Below are positions 21,489-31,860 of a stretch of DNA of 64,000 nucleotides, piece by piece; position 1 is the first letter of the stretch, and each line of letters opens with the position of its first letter. The stretch comes from Euphorbia lathyris. Taxonomy: Eukaryota; Streptophyta; Magnoliopsida; Malpighiales; Euphorbiaceae. Under the pieces are notes generated by a model. The model saw only the letters and a program-made list of their open reading frames with translations. It made no database searches and was not told the origin of the DNA. Both the position numbers and the translations under genes were made by a program. The stretch lies in the NCBI RefSeq assembly GCF_963576675.1, contig NC_088913.1:27669001-27733000 (forward strand), read 5' to 3'.

Positions 21489-24288
21489 ATATTTGTTGGA
21501 AAAATTTGAATAAAATTATACATTAATTTATATACCAACAAATACATTCTTTTATGAATAGTCATGTCCGTCGTGAACAGTCGTGTTTATACGTAAAAGT
21601 CGTGTCTGTCCGTGTACAGTCGTCTTCGTTCGTGAAAATACATATCTTTTGAGTTCTATTTATATAGAATGGAATTGTCAAATTCATATACGGTTAAGAA
21701 AAATAATCTGTGTAATTTTTCCTACTATCAGTCTGTTCATAATGTCTTGTTTTCCTACTCCGGTGATAACTAGGTTACACACGGTTTGAGTTCGCTTGCG
21801 TAATCTGTTGTATCCTGGGAGACGATCGTCAATAGCGACGACATCTGTCTTAAGGAAACTGCTAATACATGCTTCAGATTTGTCTATCTTTTTCCTTTTA
21901 ATTTCCAGTTTTACTGTTTATATATTTTTGTGTGTTCGTTTTGTTTTTTGGTTAATCACATCTAACAGACGTACTTGTTTGTCTAACATTCTTAAGGCAG
22001 ACATAATCGTTTGTTCTACAATCTTAAGACAGAATTACGTTGGTGTAACATTCTTAAGACAGATTATATTATTTTTTTTATTTCCAAAAAAAGAAATACA
22101 CAGAGAAAAAGACAATGCGAAAATATGTTTATTATTTTCTTTGAATTGCAATATTGAAAGAAGAAGGTATGTTGATTGTCTGATTGCAATATTGTATTGG
22201 TTTTGTTAGAGTTTCAATTAGTTTGTGTAAAATTCCGTGGGGTGGAGTTCGCAGTTCTAGTAGTTTGTTATTATTTCATTGGTGGTGGTAGTAATGACTC
22301 ATGCCTTCTCAAGGATATTGTTAGAAATGTTTTATCCTAACAATTTTGATGTTGTTCACAGGAATATTAAAACAATTTCTTTCCTGGAAACTCAATTAAA
22401 TAGTGAAAGAATAAAGCTTGCGGTCAAGTTTTCCAAATTCGATATTCATGAGAATGAATAGAGATATTCTCAACAGCAATAAAGCTTGTGATTTTGAGCG
22501 AGGAAGAAAAAGTTGTCAATTATTGTCTGGTTTCTGTTTGTTTAAACAGATTAATTGCCTGTTGGCATATGTTGGTATATGTGTTAATTGAAGATGGATC
22601 CGGTTTTAAAAACACGGTCACTTCAGAGGCTTTAGGCCTACTTGTACTAGTGACAACGTTTGTAAGCCACAACGAAAGTCTAGGAAAATTCATTGGTATG
22701 AATTTTAAGACTTGTTGATAAAAGAAAATATGTTTTCTTTAGAGATGATGATGATATACGAAAATTCCATATTTGATATTCTCGCGCGCGTAGGGGTTGA
22801 TATACATTAGAAATGTGAAGTGTCACAAATTGAAAAATCTGAGCAATGATGTTATCTTGCCGAGCTAGTTGCTGGTAGATGAACATTAGTTGGCGAGATT
22901 TAATTTGTGAAAATAATTAAAAATGTAGAAATCAAATCGCCTTAAAATAACTATGTTTCAATGATGGAATCGAAGAAAAATATCATATCAATTGGTGAAT
23001 ATACGGTTAAAAAGCTTCTGATTGATGAACTCGGATAGAAAAGTTTACGTATGATAACACCATTAGTCAATTGATCTCAACGAGTGTCATTCTAATTGAT
23101 TTTGTAGAATCAAAGGATAACACAGCGGATCCGCTAACCTACAGGTTAAAACCGAGATCAAATTGAAAAACCATCGAAAGGAATGAGACTAAAGCCCATA
23201 GAGAAGAGGCGTTATGTGAAGGAAAACCCTACCTAGTTGACTGGAGATCCCAAGATCTAGGTTCAAAGGGACAACCTAATTGCATAAACCTTATGCGTTC
23301 ACTGTGGGGGTTAAACCCAAGTCCATTCCTAGATGTAAACAGTGACACCAACGGGAAAAGGTTAAGCTATATGCTTTTAATGATACATTGTGCGCCAGTA
23401 TTCTGAGCAAATAAAATCACCTATGTCAGAGTGAAGTGAGGTCGCTTCGATAGAGACTAGTGTGGGGCCTAGTTCTCTTAAACTCTCGCCGAACCAGACG
23501 ATGTTCATGGCCATAACGAACATAACCATGAGAACCATACTGTGTTATGTTGGTATCTGTGTGGGGTATATCATCATTTACACAAATGACAGATAGTTCA
23601 AAGACATCGCGTCTACTAATCAGCCAGTAAAGTAAATATACTTTCACAAGGGAATGTTCAAGGCACATCAGCTACCTATCCTATGCAGATATCTTCTGTA
23701 GAAAGTTATCACCATTTCATAATCGTCTCATTTTTTATTTTATTCATGTGGGGGATTGTTGGAAAAATTTGAATAAAATTATACATTAATTTATATACCA
23801 ACAAATACATTCTTTTATGAATAGTCATGTCCGTCGTGAACAGTCGTGTTTATACGTAAAAGTCGTGTCTGTCCGTGTACAGTCGTCTTCGTTCGTGAAA
23901 AGACATATCTTTTGAGTTCTATTTATATAGAATGGAATTGTCAAATTCATATACGGTTAAGAAAAATAATCTGTGTAATTTTTCCTACTATCAGTCTGTT
24001 CATAATGTCTTGTTTTCCTACTCCGGTGATAACTAGGCTACACACGGTTTGAGTTCGCTTGCGTAATCTGTTGTATCCTGGGAGACGATCGTTAATAGCG
24101 ACGACATCTGTTTTAAGGAAACTGCTAATACAGGCCTCAGATTTGTCTATCTCTTTCCTTTTAATTTTCAGTTTTACTGTTTATATATTTTTCTGTGTTT
24201 GTTTTGTTTTTTGGTTAATCACATCTAACAGACGTACTTGTTTGTCTAACATTCTTAAGACAGACATAATCGTTTGTTCTACAATATT
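21489..24288 (+). mobile_element. Non-autonomous LTR retrotransposon (527-bp LTRs)
   Basis: LTRs at 21494-22020 and 23757-24283 both start TGTTGGAAAAATTTG and end TTGTTCTACA. Each outer edge carries the 5-bp duplication ATATT (21489-21493, 24284-24288). A purine tract GTGGGGGAT abuts the 3' LTR. By eye the LTRs differ at about 12 sites in 527 bp. The 1.7-kb interior has no gag or pol frame, only a relic of copia RNase H. No usual primer site follows the 5' LTR; instead there are echoes of the LTR's own end (CTTAAGACAG). Confidence 0.88.
23050..23180 (+). pseudogene. Copia RNase H C-terminal relic
   Basis: In one frame the peptide pieces NTISQLISTSVILIDFVESK and DNTADPLT are readable. They correspond to the last part of copia pol (the usual ...DFV.SKDN.ADPLTK ending). 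A stop follows soon after, and nothing upstream is readable, so the element once descended from a full copia element by internal deletion. Confidence 0.6.
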
Positions 24289-24293
24289 TGGTT

Positions 24294-24565
24294 AGCCCTT
24301 GAACTTACGTAAAATGTAATCAATTGATCACTCGGTGGCCAAAAAATAAGTTAAATGCGGAAGATGTATTTTCCCAACTATAAAACGTGTCTTCTCTAAT
24401 ATTAAAACCGTATACCCCGATTTTCTTCGTTTTACTTTTTTTTAAGATACGCATAATACATCTTCCGTATTTAATTTATTTTTTGCAACTGAATGATCAA
24501 TTGATTACATTTTATGCAAGTTCAGTGAGCTATCAATCTTTTTGGACAAGTTCAAGGGGAAAATG
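24294..24565. mobile_element. MITE with imperfect inverted arms
   Basis: The left arm TTACGTAAAATGTAATCAATTGATCA and the right arm TGATCAATTGATTACATTTTATGC face each other, as do GCGGAAGATGTATT and AATACATCTTCCGTA nearer the centre. The right arm is about 30 bp longer, so the left end appears to have lost a segment. It directly follows the LTR element's duplication. Confidence 0.6.
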
Positions 24566-24582
24566 ATGTAGCCTAAGATTTA

Positions 24583-24800
24583 TGATTGAGTTTTAACTAA
24601 AAAAAACTCAAACTTATAATTAAGGCCTAATCATAGATTTTATATTAATTTCCGACGCACTTCCATATGCAAATATCTCTTGGGCTTGCATCATGTAGAG
24701 CATATGTCCATCCCACCATATGTTTTAATTTCACAAATTAATGAGGATTTTAGGACTCGAACTCTCGACCGTTTAGTATAAAAAGCTCTGATACAATGTA
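24583..24800 (-). mobile_element. Old TRIM copy (minus strand)
   Basis: On the minus strand, TGTATCAGAGC (primer site, about 24785-24797) is followed by ACGGTCGAGAGTTCGAGTCC, an internal region and an LTR containing TCGGAAATTAATATAAAATC (about 24640-24659). This is the same order as the complete TRIM at 25013. The upstream LTR is missing. Confidence 0.65.
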
Positions 24801-24919
24801 AATATAGATTCATATAATTGAGGGAATATGTTTGGCATAATTGATTTAGGGTTTAGAGAGACCGTGTATTTATATAGATAAATAGCTCTATCAATAGCTT
24901 TATTTGCAGTAAATCCTAG

Positions 24920-24990
24920 ATAAGAATGACGAAGATTAATATAAGATTTTTGATTAGGTTTTAAATAAAAGCTCAAATTTCAATAATAGT
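24920..24990 (+). repeat. Solo TRIM LTR fragment
   Basis: GAAGATTAATATAAGATTTT followed by GATTAGGTTTTAAATAAAAGC resembles the first 55 bases of the TRIM LTR at 25013-25089 with several changes. Confidence 0.45.
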
Positions 24991-25007
24991 TCTTATATTA
25001 ATAGGTA

Positions 25008-25311
25008 ACACTTGTCGGAGATTAATATAAGATCTATGATTGCGCCTTAACTATAAGTTCGAGCTTTTAGTTTAATCGGTTCCATGAAATGGTATCAGAG
25101 CCTCTAGGACCAAACGGTCGAGGGTTCGAGTCCTAACAACCTCATTAATATGTGGAATTAAAAACACATGGCGGAATGAGCCAGTGTTGTGCACGCTGCA
25201 AGCCCAATGGGCATTTGCGTGTGGGGGTGTGTCGGAGATTAATATAAGATATATGATTGGGCCTTAACTATCAGTTCGAGCTTTTAGATCAATCGGTTCC
25301 ATGACAACACT
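25008..25311 (+). mobile_element. Complete TRIM retrotransposon, 294 bp
   Basis: Two 77-bp LTRs (25013-25089, 25230-25306) start TGTCGGAGATTAATATAAGA and end CCATGAAA or CCATGACA. A perfect primer site TGGTATCAGAGCC begins at 25090, immediately after the first LTR. A purine tract GTGGGGG lies just before the second. The 5-bp duplication ACACT flanks the whole (25008-25012, 25307-25311). The 140-bp interior has no coding potential and contains GGTTCGAGTCC, a match to the tRNA B-box. At this size it belongs with the smallest LTR retrotransposons known (TRIM/SMART). It must use proteins supplied by other elements. Confidence 0.93.
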
Positions 25312-25465
25312 CATCACTGTATTAAAAAAAATTAAAAATTAAATTCAGTGTTTCTTTTTTCAGAGTATTTTAACATACGTCTACACATGTTTGGTATTTG
25401 AAAAGGATGGGGATAATGATAAATATTGAAATATAGATAAAGATAAATTATTTGTTTTCCGCATT

Positions 25466-25690
25466 GTTCTTCTATGGATCTAAAAGTTACGCATATTTTT
25501 CGTGAAGGAAATAGAATAGCTGATGCATTGGTTAAATTTGGAGTCGCAACAGATTATATTATTTAGTGGAATTATGCACCAGCTTTTTGCAATAGATTTA
25601 TTTCTGATGATATGTATTATTTAGAAAAACTTCGTTTCTCTAAATTTTCTTCTGTATTTTTTTCCTCCTTTTAATAAAATCTGGGTCTGA
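25466..25690 (+). pseudogene. LINE RNase H tail
   Basis: The frame reads VTHIFREGNRIADALVKFGV (its first residue is inferred across a degraded codon) and then, after a stop, RFISDDMYYLEKLRFSKF. This is the usual ending of the RNase H domain in plant L1-type LINE ORF2, where the REGN..AD motif is conserved. The rest of ORF2 is absent, so this is a 5'-truncated insertion. Confidence 0.7.
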
Positions 25691-25727
25691 GAGAGATCAT
25701 ATGTTCAACTCCCTCCAACCTTGTTTT

Positions 25728-25860
25728 GTGGTGAAGCTCTTAGCCTAGTAGTTGAGAGCTTACATATGCATTGGGAGGTCATGGGTTCGAATCACATCCG
25801 GGTTTGGTGGGGATTTTTCTTTAATGTAAGCGCATTGTACGTAATTTAAAAATAAAATAA
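25728..25860 (+). mobile_element. tRNA-derived SINE
   Basis: An A-box-like TAGCCTAGTAGTTGAG (25741-25756) and a B-box GGTTCGAATCA (25784-25794) are spaced about 30 bp apart, as in tRNA-derived SINEs, followed by a T- and A-rich tail. It is not a functional tRNA because the arms do not pair into a cloverleaf. Confidence 0.65.
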
Positions 25861-25965
25861 AATTTGGGTCTGGATTTTTGATTGGTTTTGTGGAAGTGCC
25901 AACCTAGTTGGGATCTTTGCATTCCGATCTTAGCTTGTAACCCAGCCTTTACTTAAAAAAAATAA
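25861..25965 (+). repeat. LINE 3' tail with GTGCCAACCTAGTTGGGAT
   Basis: The phrase GTGCCAACCTAGTTGGGAT (about 25897-25915) also ends the LINE at 57.4-58.7 kb and, in inverse form, the LINE at 45.06 kb. An A-rich end follows at 25956-25963. It is probably the continuation of the LINE piece at 25466, with the SINE inserted between. Confidence 0.55.
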
Positions 25966-26014
25966 TTATATTATTATATTTATCCAGAAAATAATTATTT
26001 AAAGTAAATCTAAA

Positions 26015-26187
26015 GGGACAATCTATTGACCCCCTAAACTTCTAAAAAAACCACACAATTTATCTCCCTCTCCGATATGGCGCTGACCTGGCAAAATATA
26101 AAGATGCAATAATCCAAACGCCATGTCGAAGAAGATAGGTAAATTGAGTGGTTTTTTAGAAGTTTATGAGGTTAATAGATTGTCTCT
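26015..26187. mobile_element. Short MITE with 50-bp inverted arms
   Basis: GGGACAATCTATTGACCCCC at 26015 faces GAGGTTAATAGATTGTCTCT at 26168-26187, and the inner arms CACACAATTTAT/TAAATTGAGTGG also pair. The flanks TAAATCTAA and TAAATTTAG may be a 9-bp duplication with two changes. Confidence 0.75.
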
Positions 26188-26584
26188 TAAATTTAGGGAG
26201 GTAAAATGAAAAAGAAAAAGACAAATTCAGAGAGCTGCGTATGTATTAAGCCTCATAAAATATAACAACAAACAAAGTAACTTACTTACCATGCAATTAA
26301 ATACAAAAAAAAAAAAAAAAAGACACTAATGATAATTAATCATTTAATTAAGAGAGAGAAAAGTATTGAACTTATCAAAACATGTTACTCATTTAAATTA
26401 TAGGGTTACATTGGTCTTTTACAAAAGAAGTAAGTCATTTTGAATTTGATCTATTCTATACCTCTATTTTCCAAAAAATCCTTAAAGACGACTAGTATCC
26501 TTATATTATTAAAAAATGAATGAATTTAAAAAAAAAAAAATTATTCACAACATAAATAGAGTCTGCTCCAACCGTTAACTTTAA
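26188..26584. other. AT-rich spacer
   Basis: No gene seen. A-runs at about 26305-26321 and 26528-26540. The last bases (26575-26584) form the left target duplication of the Mutator-like element. Confidence 0.5.
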
Positions 26585-26734
26585 GGATTACTAAACCCAA
26601 CCCCAATTTCACATTTCCAGTCCCGGAAAAAGACGTCACCGCCCTTTAACCAAAAACTGAAAATTCCAATCCCTCCCAAACTCTCTTAAAGTCTACTAAA
26701 TACATTTTCATCCGAATCAAAGACAACACGTTTG

Positions 26735-29700
26735 ATGGAAGGCAATCCGTTATCACCGGGAGGAGACGGGAGTGATGCTGTGTCTGAAGTCGAGGTATTT
26801 TTCCGATTGAACTTCATTTCATTTCTGTAATTTGAATTAAAAAAAATCTGGTTCGGCACTCGGACGTGTGAGCATCACGCCTCACCATGTGGTGGGGCGT
26901 ATGAGTATCACGCCCCACCACATGGTGAGGCGTGATAGCCACACGCCCCACCACATGGTGGGGCGTGATGTTCATACGCCCCACCACATGGTGAGGCGTG
27001 ATGCTCACACGCCCCACCGCATGGTCAGGCGTGATACTCATACGCCCCACCACATGGTGAGGCGTGATGCTCACACGTCCGAGCATATTTGTGGCTGTTT
27101 TTCGGGTTTAGACACCGAAACGCTGTAGAAATGTCACGTTTTGGAATGTAATGTTCGTTATTTATCATTTACAGGAGGTTTCGTGGGAAGAATTTGACGG
27201 AAACGGCATAGATTACAGTTCACAGTTTTTTCCCAAACAAACGTTTCAAACATATCATGAAGCTGTTAACTGGGCAAAACAGACGACAATTGGGATCGGG
27301 TTCGAGTTAACCACAGCATCGCACAAGACGGGGCGCAACTCAAAGTGGATATTGGTTAAATGTGCTCGTGGTGTTAAGAATTATAAAAGGAAAAAGGATA
27401 TGGATATGGATGTTATACTACGGAAGAATACAAAAACAAAGTATTGTGGTTGCAAATTCCAGATAAAGGTTATGGAAATCCCTGAATTGGGCGGTTGGGT
27501 GGTGAATGAGATTCCTAAAGATAGAGGACAACACTGTCATCATTTGGCTGTATATCGTCAGGGCTACAGACAGATGAGCGGACTAAGCCCGGCTTCCAAA
27601 AAACTTGTTCGTGAAATGAGTTCAGCTCAAGCTAAGCCTTGTGCTATTTTTGCTGCAATCAAAGAAAAACATCTGGAGGATTGCCCGACACAAAGACATA
27701 TCTATATTTACAGGGAGAAAATAAGGACTGAGAGCTTTGAGGGTCGGGATGTAATCGGTTAGTTTTATCGGCTTGCTATAGATAAGGAGTACATACATTG
27801 GACGCAAGCGGTGCCGGGCAGCAATGTTGTGACTCACTTATTTATGGCATCCAACATTGATCACATTGTTCCGATCTTATTACTTGTTTGTTGGTATGGA
27901 TTCAACATATAAAACAAACAAGTATAAGATGCCATTCTTTGAAATCATTGGAATGACGCCTTCAAACAAAAACTTCTTGATCGCCTATGCAATCATGAAG
28001 GATGAAACTGAGGGTAGTTATATATGGGTGTTACAAAAATTGAAGCTTTTGCTCCAACCTGATGTGCATCTGACAGCCATTGCTACAGACCGGGAGTTCG
28101 GACTGATGCGGCCGGTTCGTGAGGTATTTCCTCATAGTCATCATTTATTGTGCACATGGCATATTAATAAAGATGTGGAGGATAGAGTAGGCAAGTTGAG
28201 TGGAATGAAGAGGTTTGGTGAAATTTTTATGAATTCCAAATGGAAACGTATAATTGAAGCCCCGACAGTAGCCGAATATGAGGCGGCAGTGGTAGCCATG
28301 AAGAATACTATTGCCAACTGGCCTCATGTGATAGAGTACGTGGAGACCACATGGCTAGTGCATAAAGAGAAGTTTTGTCGAGCATGGAAGAATAATGTGT
28401 TGCACTTAGGAAACACCACAACCTGTCGAGTGGAGAGTTCACATGCACAGTTGAAACAGTGGTTGAATTCATCTATTGGTGCACTCGATACAGTGTGGGA
28501 GAAGGTGCACAACGACATTGAGGCTCAGATCGAGGCGATCAAGTAAGACATTTATTCTGTTATTTGCTTTAATCTTTTAAAATTTAATACATTAGTTTTG
28601 TAATCTTTCACTATATATAATCAGATACTCACTCGAGGACTCGAGAACAAGATTTGCGGTGAATCACTGTGGAGCACCTTTCATGTATCTCGACTTACAC
28701 GTTTCACATTACTGCTTGGCTGTACTAAATGCTGAGCTCAAGCATATGCATGGATTGAGTATGGATGTGGTAAGTGAATACGGATGCGTGTTGCCCATGA
28801 CTCATAGCATTCCGTGTGCATGTGAGCTTAAAACATATATTGACACAGATGAATCGGTCCGTGTTGACCGCATCCATCCTTTTTAAAGATCTCTTGCATT
28901 TGAAGGGTTGAGTGACATACCACTTACTGCTCCAGTATATGCTGACGGGTCTGAGGATCACCGATTTTTTCAATCTCTTGTGGAAAAGGTTGAAAAATTA
29001 GATCCTTCAATGGTGCGTAGCATATCGATGTACATTCATGATCAGATAAACCCGAAATAGAGTGGCTTTAAAGAACCTGAGGTCAAAGACACTGTTAGGG
29101 GTACACCAAAGGGAAATTCATCGACGAAACGAAATCCGAGTGCATGGGAGTACAATCAACAAGGTCGAGCACAGTCATCAGGTTCGAGGAGTAGTTGTAG
29201 TCGAGGCCGTTCCTCATCCTCATCTGTGCATAACAGCCAGATGCCGGGTATATTTTATTTCATTAATATATATGTTGAAGTTAAAGTAAATAGATTTTTA
29301 TTGATGAATTTCATATATTAATATTTTCAGTCGGATTTGATGCGGATATCGCCGGTTACCACCATTTACATCGGGTTCAAGGTCTCATCGTACCATTTAT
29401 TACTGGATTCCATGATGTTGTAGCAGATGGTAACTGTGGATTTCGTGTTTTAGCCGATGCCATCACCTATAACCAAGAGGAGAGGAAGCTGATGAGAATG
29501 CTCATAGAGATTGAGATGCGGGCAAACCGTGATCTGTATGCGCTAGTGTACGGGAACGGATTTGATGCTGCCCTCACACGTATTAAATGGGCAAGAGCGG
29601 GTTATGGTGAGTCTCACTGGATGGTGAGTCTGGATGACTTATATGCTGCTGCATCTGTATTGAACGCAGTAATATTCATCTTTACTACACAACAGTTAGG

Positions 29701-29926
29701 ATGTTGCACTATACTGCCGATGCGTTCGGACGATGGAAGACCACCAGAGAGAGAGATTGTGATTTGTCATTTGGGGAGTTATCATCACTACATACGTCTT
29801 TATTTACATCCTACGTTTCCAGTGCCGCCCATTGCCACCCAATGGCGTTTATTTTGTCATCCGAGTGTTCGTCACTTGGAGAATCTATACGCTGAAAGGA
29901 GAGAGGCTTGGACTAGATTATATTAG
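26735..29926 (+). pseudogene. FAR1-like/MULE transposase fused to an OTU protease domain
   Basis: I infer four exons, 26735-26794, 27175-28542, 28625-29247 and 29331-29926, with GT/AG borders that keep one frame, for a protein of about 880 residues. Exon 2 begins with a FAR1-type zinc-binding region (CGCKFQIK, GQHCHHLA) and then the MULE transposase core (GMDSTYKTN, ATDREFG, CTWHINKDV, RVESSHAQLK). Exon 3 has a SWIM-like segment (THSIPCACEL) and a basic, Ser-rich linker. Exon 4 has an OTU-type cysteine protease signature: DGNCGFRVLADAI with the nucleophile Cys, and HLGSYHHYIRLYL with the His. Breaks: TAG at 27760-27762, a one-base frame change near 27850, TAA at 28884-28886 and TAG at 29057-29059. 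The transposase would act in the nucleus on the element ends; the protease role is unknown. Confidence 0.85.
26859..27084. repeat. Palindromic minisatellite in intron 1 of the MULE gene
   Basis: Units of about 36-37 bp, each built on CACGCCCCACCACATGGTG and its inverse, are repeated about six times. The whole array is itself enclosed by perfect 20-bp inverse arms, CTCGGACGTGTGAGCATCAC at the left and its complement at the right. It is GC-rich in an AT-rich setting and would form strong hairpins. It stays open in several frames on both strands, giving repeated ITPHHVVGR-like peptides that I consider accidental. Confidence 0.85.
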
Positions 29927-29984
29927 TTTTATATGTTGTGATTAATAATATTTATTAATTAACTTATATTATTTTAGTACAATT

Positions 29985-30055
29985 CTGTAGTTACGGGTTT
30001 AACGGCCTATTTACGGGTTTAACGAACTATTTACGGGGTTAAAAAGCTATTTTTT
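29985..30055 (+). repeat. Short tandem repeat, about 22-bp unit
   Basis: TTACGGGTTTAACGGCCTAT and close variants occur three times in a row just after the MULE stop codon and just before the second palindromic array. Confidence 0.65.
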
Positions 30056-30229
30056 TTGCCAATCCGACACGCGGACGTGTGGCCATCACGCCTCACCGCG
30101 CGGTCGGGGGTATAGATATCACGCCTCACCGCGTGGTCGGACGTGATAGCCAACTGCCCGACCTTGCGGTGAGGCGTGGGGCTATCACGCCCGACCACAC
30201 GGTGAGGCGTGTCGGATTGGCAAAAAAAA
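30050..30229. repeat. Second palindromic minisatellite of the MULE
   Basis: The arms GCCAATCCGACACG (30058-30071) and CGTGTCGGATTGGC (30208-30221) are perfect inverse copies, extended outwards by T8 and A8. They enclose four to five units of the CACGCC(T/C)(C/G)ACC type, related to the array at 26859-27084. Its position near the right terminus makes it subterminal. Confidence 0.82.
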
Positions 30230-30334
30230 TATAAATTTCCCTCCCCAAAACCCATGAAAGGGCATTTCGTCCTTTCACGGGGCTAGGGGTGGGAATTTGG
30301 GGCTGGGTTTAACAACACCCTTAACTTTCGCCAT

Positions 30335-30590
30335 CCCTTCATATCACCAAACTTAATTCTTAATATGTCATTATTCTTTATATATTATACTATAATTTAA
30401 AAATTCTAGCCTCCATTTCACAAATCATAAACCCTATAAAATATATTTTAGAGTTCTAATTTATAAATTCTAATCCTTAAAATATATTAAAAGTACTAAT
30501 TTTACTAGTTTGACATAATGTAAAATTATGACTTGACATAATTATAAATAGTTTTTAAAACATGAATTTCTGTGTAATTTTCCTGGATTT
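30335..30590 (+). repeat. Dispersed AT-rich repeat, copy 1
   Basis: The phrases ACCAAACTTAATTCTTAATA, AATTTATAAATTCTAATCCT and TGTAAATAGTTTTTAAAA-like endings recur in the same order at 59420-59720 and 59810-60095. No coding potential or clear termini. Confidence 0.65.
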
Positions 30591-30889
30591 TAATTGCATA
30601 CAAGGAGCTCTAACCTATCGATTGTAACCGGATCGGCCTTAGGCCTAAGACAAAATTGTGCTGATACGGGTCTATGGTTTGCGGGCCCAAAAGTATTTAA
30701 TTGGTCTATATATAAATGGTGTCCGCTATGGTTACTTCCTTTAAAAACAAAGTATGATTACTTTGTTTCAATAACGAATAGTATTACGACACGTGTCAAA
30801 TTAATTTAAAATAAAATAAATTATATTACAAGTTCACCTGTTATTACAGGTTACCACTAAATAAGGAAAATTAAAGTTACACAAGGTAG

Positions 30890-31860
30890 AATATAATTCT
30901 ATCCACCAAACCACTTTACGGAAATTGACACTACTTTACGGAAAATCTATAAAACTTTTACAAATTTCTGTAACATTTCTATAATTTTACGTAAATTAAT
31001 TATTTTTTGTTAAATTATTAATAAAAAAATGATTTTAATTCTATCCATCAAACCACTTTACGAAGATTGACACTACTTTACGGAAAATCTATAAAACCTT
31101 TACAAATTTCCGTAATATTTGCACAATTTAACGTAAATTAACTATTTTTGGTAAATTATTAATAAAAAATAATTTTAATTCTATCCACCAAACCACTTTA
31201 TGGAAATTAACACTACTTTACGAAAAATCTATAAAACCTTTACAAATTTCGTAATATTTATATAATTTTACGTAAATTAATTATTTTTTATTAAATTATT
31301 AATAAAAAATAATTTTAATTCTATCCACCAAAGAACTTTACGAAAATTGACACTACTTTACGGGAAACCTATAAAACATTTACAAATATCCGTAATATTT
31401 GTACAATTTAACGTAAATTAATTATTTTCGATAAATTATTAATAAAAAATAATTTTAATTCTATCCGCCAAACCACTTTACGTAAATTGACACTATTTTA
31501 TGGAAAATCTATAAAACATTTATAAATTTCCGTAACATTTGTATAATTTTAAGTAAACTAATTATTTTTTATTAAATTATTAATAAAAAAATAATTTTAA
31601 TTCTATCCACCAAACCACTTTACGAAAATTGACACTACTTTACGGAAGATTTATATAAAACCTTTACAAATTTCCGTAATATTTGTACAATATTACATAA
31701 ATTAATAATTTTTGGTAAATTATTAATAAAAAATAATTTTAATTCTATCCACCAAACCTCTTTATGTAAATTGACACTACTTTACGGAAAATCTATAAAA
31801 CCTTTACAAATTTCCGTAAACTTTGTACAGTTTGACGTAAAGTAATTATTTTGTAGTAAA
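30890..31860 (+). repeat. Left-arm tandem array, 7 units of about 141 bp
   Basis: The landmark CTATCCACCAAACCAC starts units at 30899, 31041, 31181, 31321, 31461, 31603 and 31745, each with a few differences. Each unit holds several TTTACG words and the phrase AATCTATAAAACCTTTACAA. Confidence 0.9.

Larger units (their letters stand above)
26585..30320 (+). mobile_element. Mutator-like element with FAR1/MULE/OTU gene
   Basis: The left terminus GGATTACTAAACCCAACCCC (26585) and, inverted, the right terminus GGGGCTGGGTTTAACAACACCC (ending 30320) continue as imperfect arms of about 100 bp. TTAACTTTAA (26575-26584) and TTAACTTTCG (30321-30330) are the apparent target duplications, 8 of 10 matching, within the 8-11 bp range of Mutator elements. 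The element carries one multi-exon gene and two palindromic minisatellites. Several stops and one frameshift make this copy non-autonomous. Confidence 0.85.

Noticed and set aside
26859..27084. CRISPR-like regular repeats
   Set aside because: A plant nuclear context, repeats are palindromic and directly adjacent with no unique spacers, and no cas genes.
26814..27128. Overlapping frames on both strands with ITPHHVVGR-like repeats
   Set aside because: They arise from the palindromic minisatellite in intron 1; open in several frames at once, as expected from a repeat without stops.
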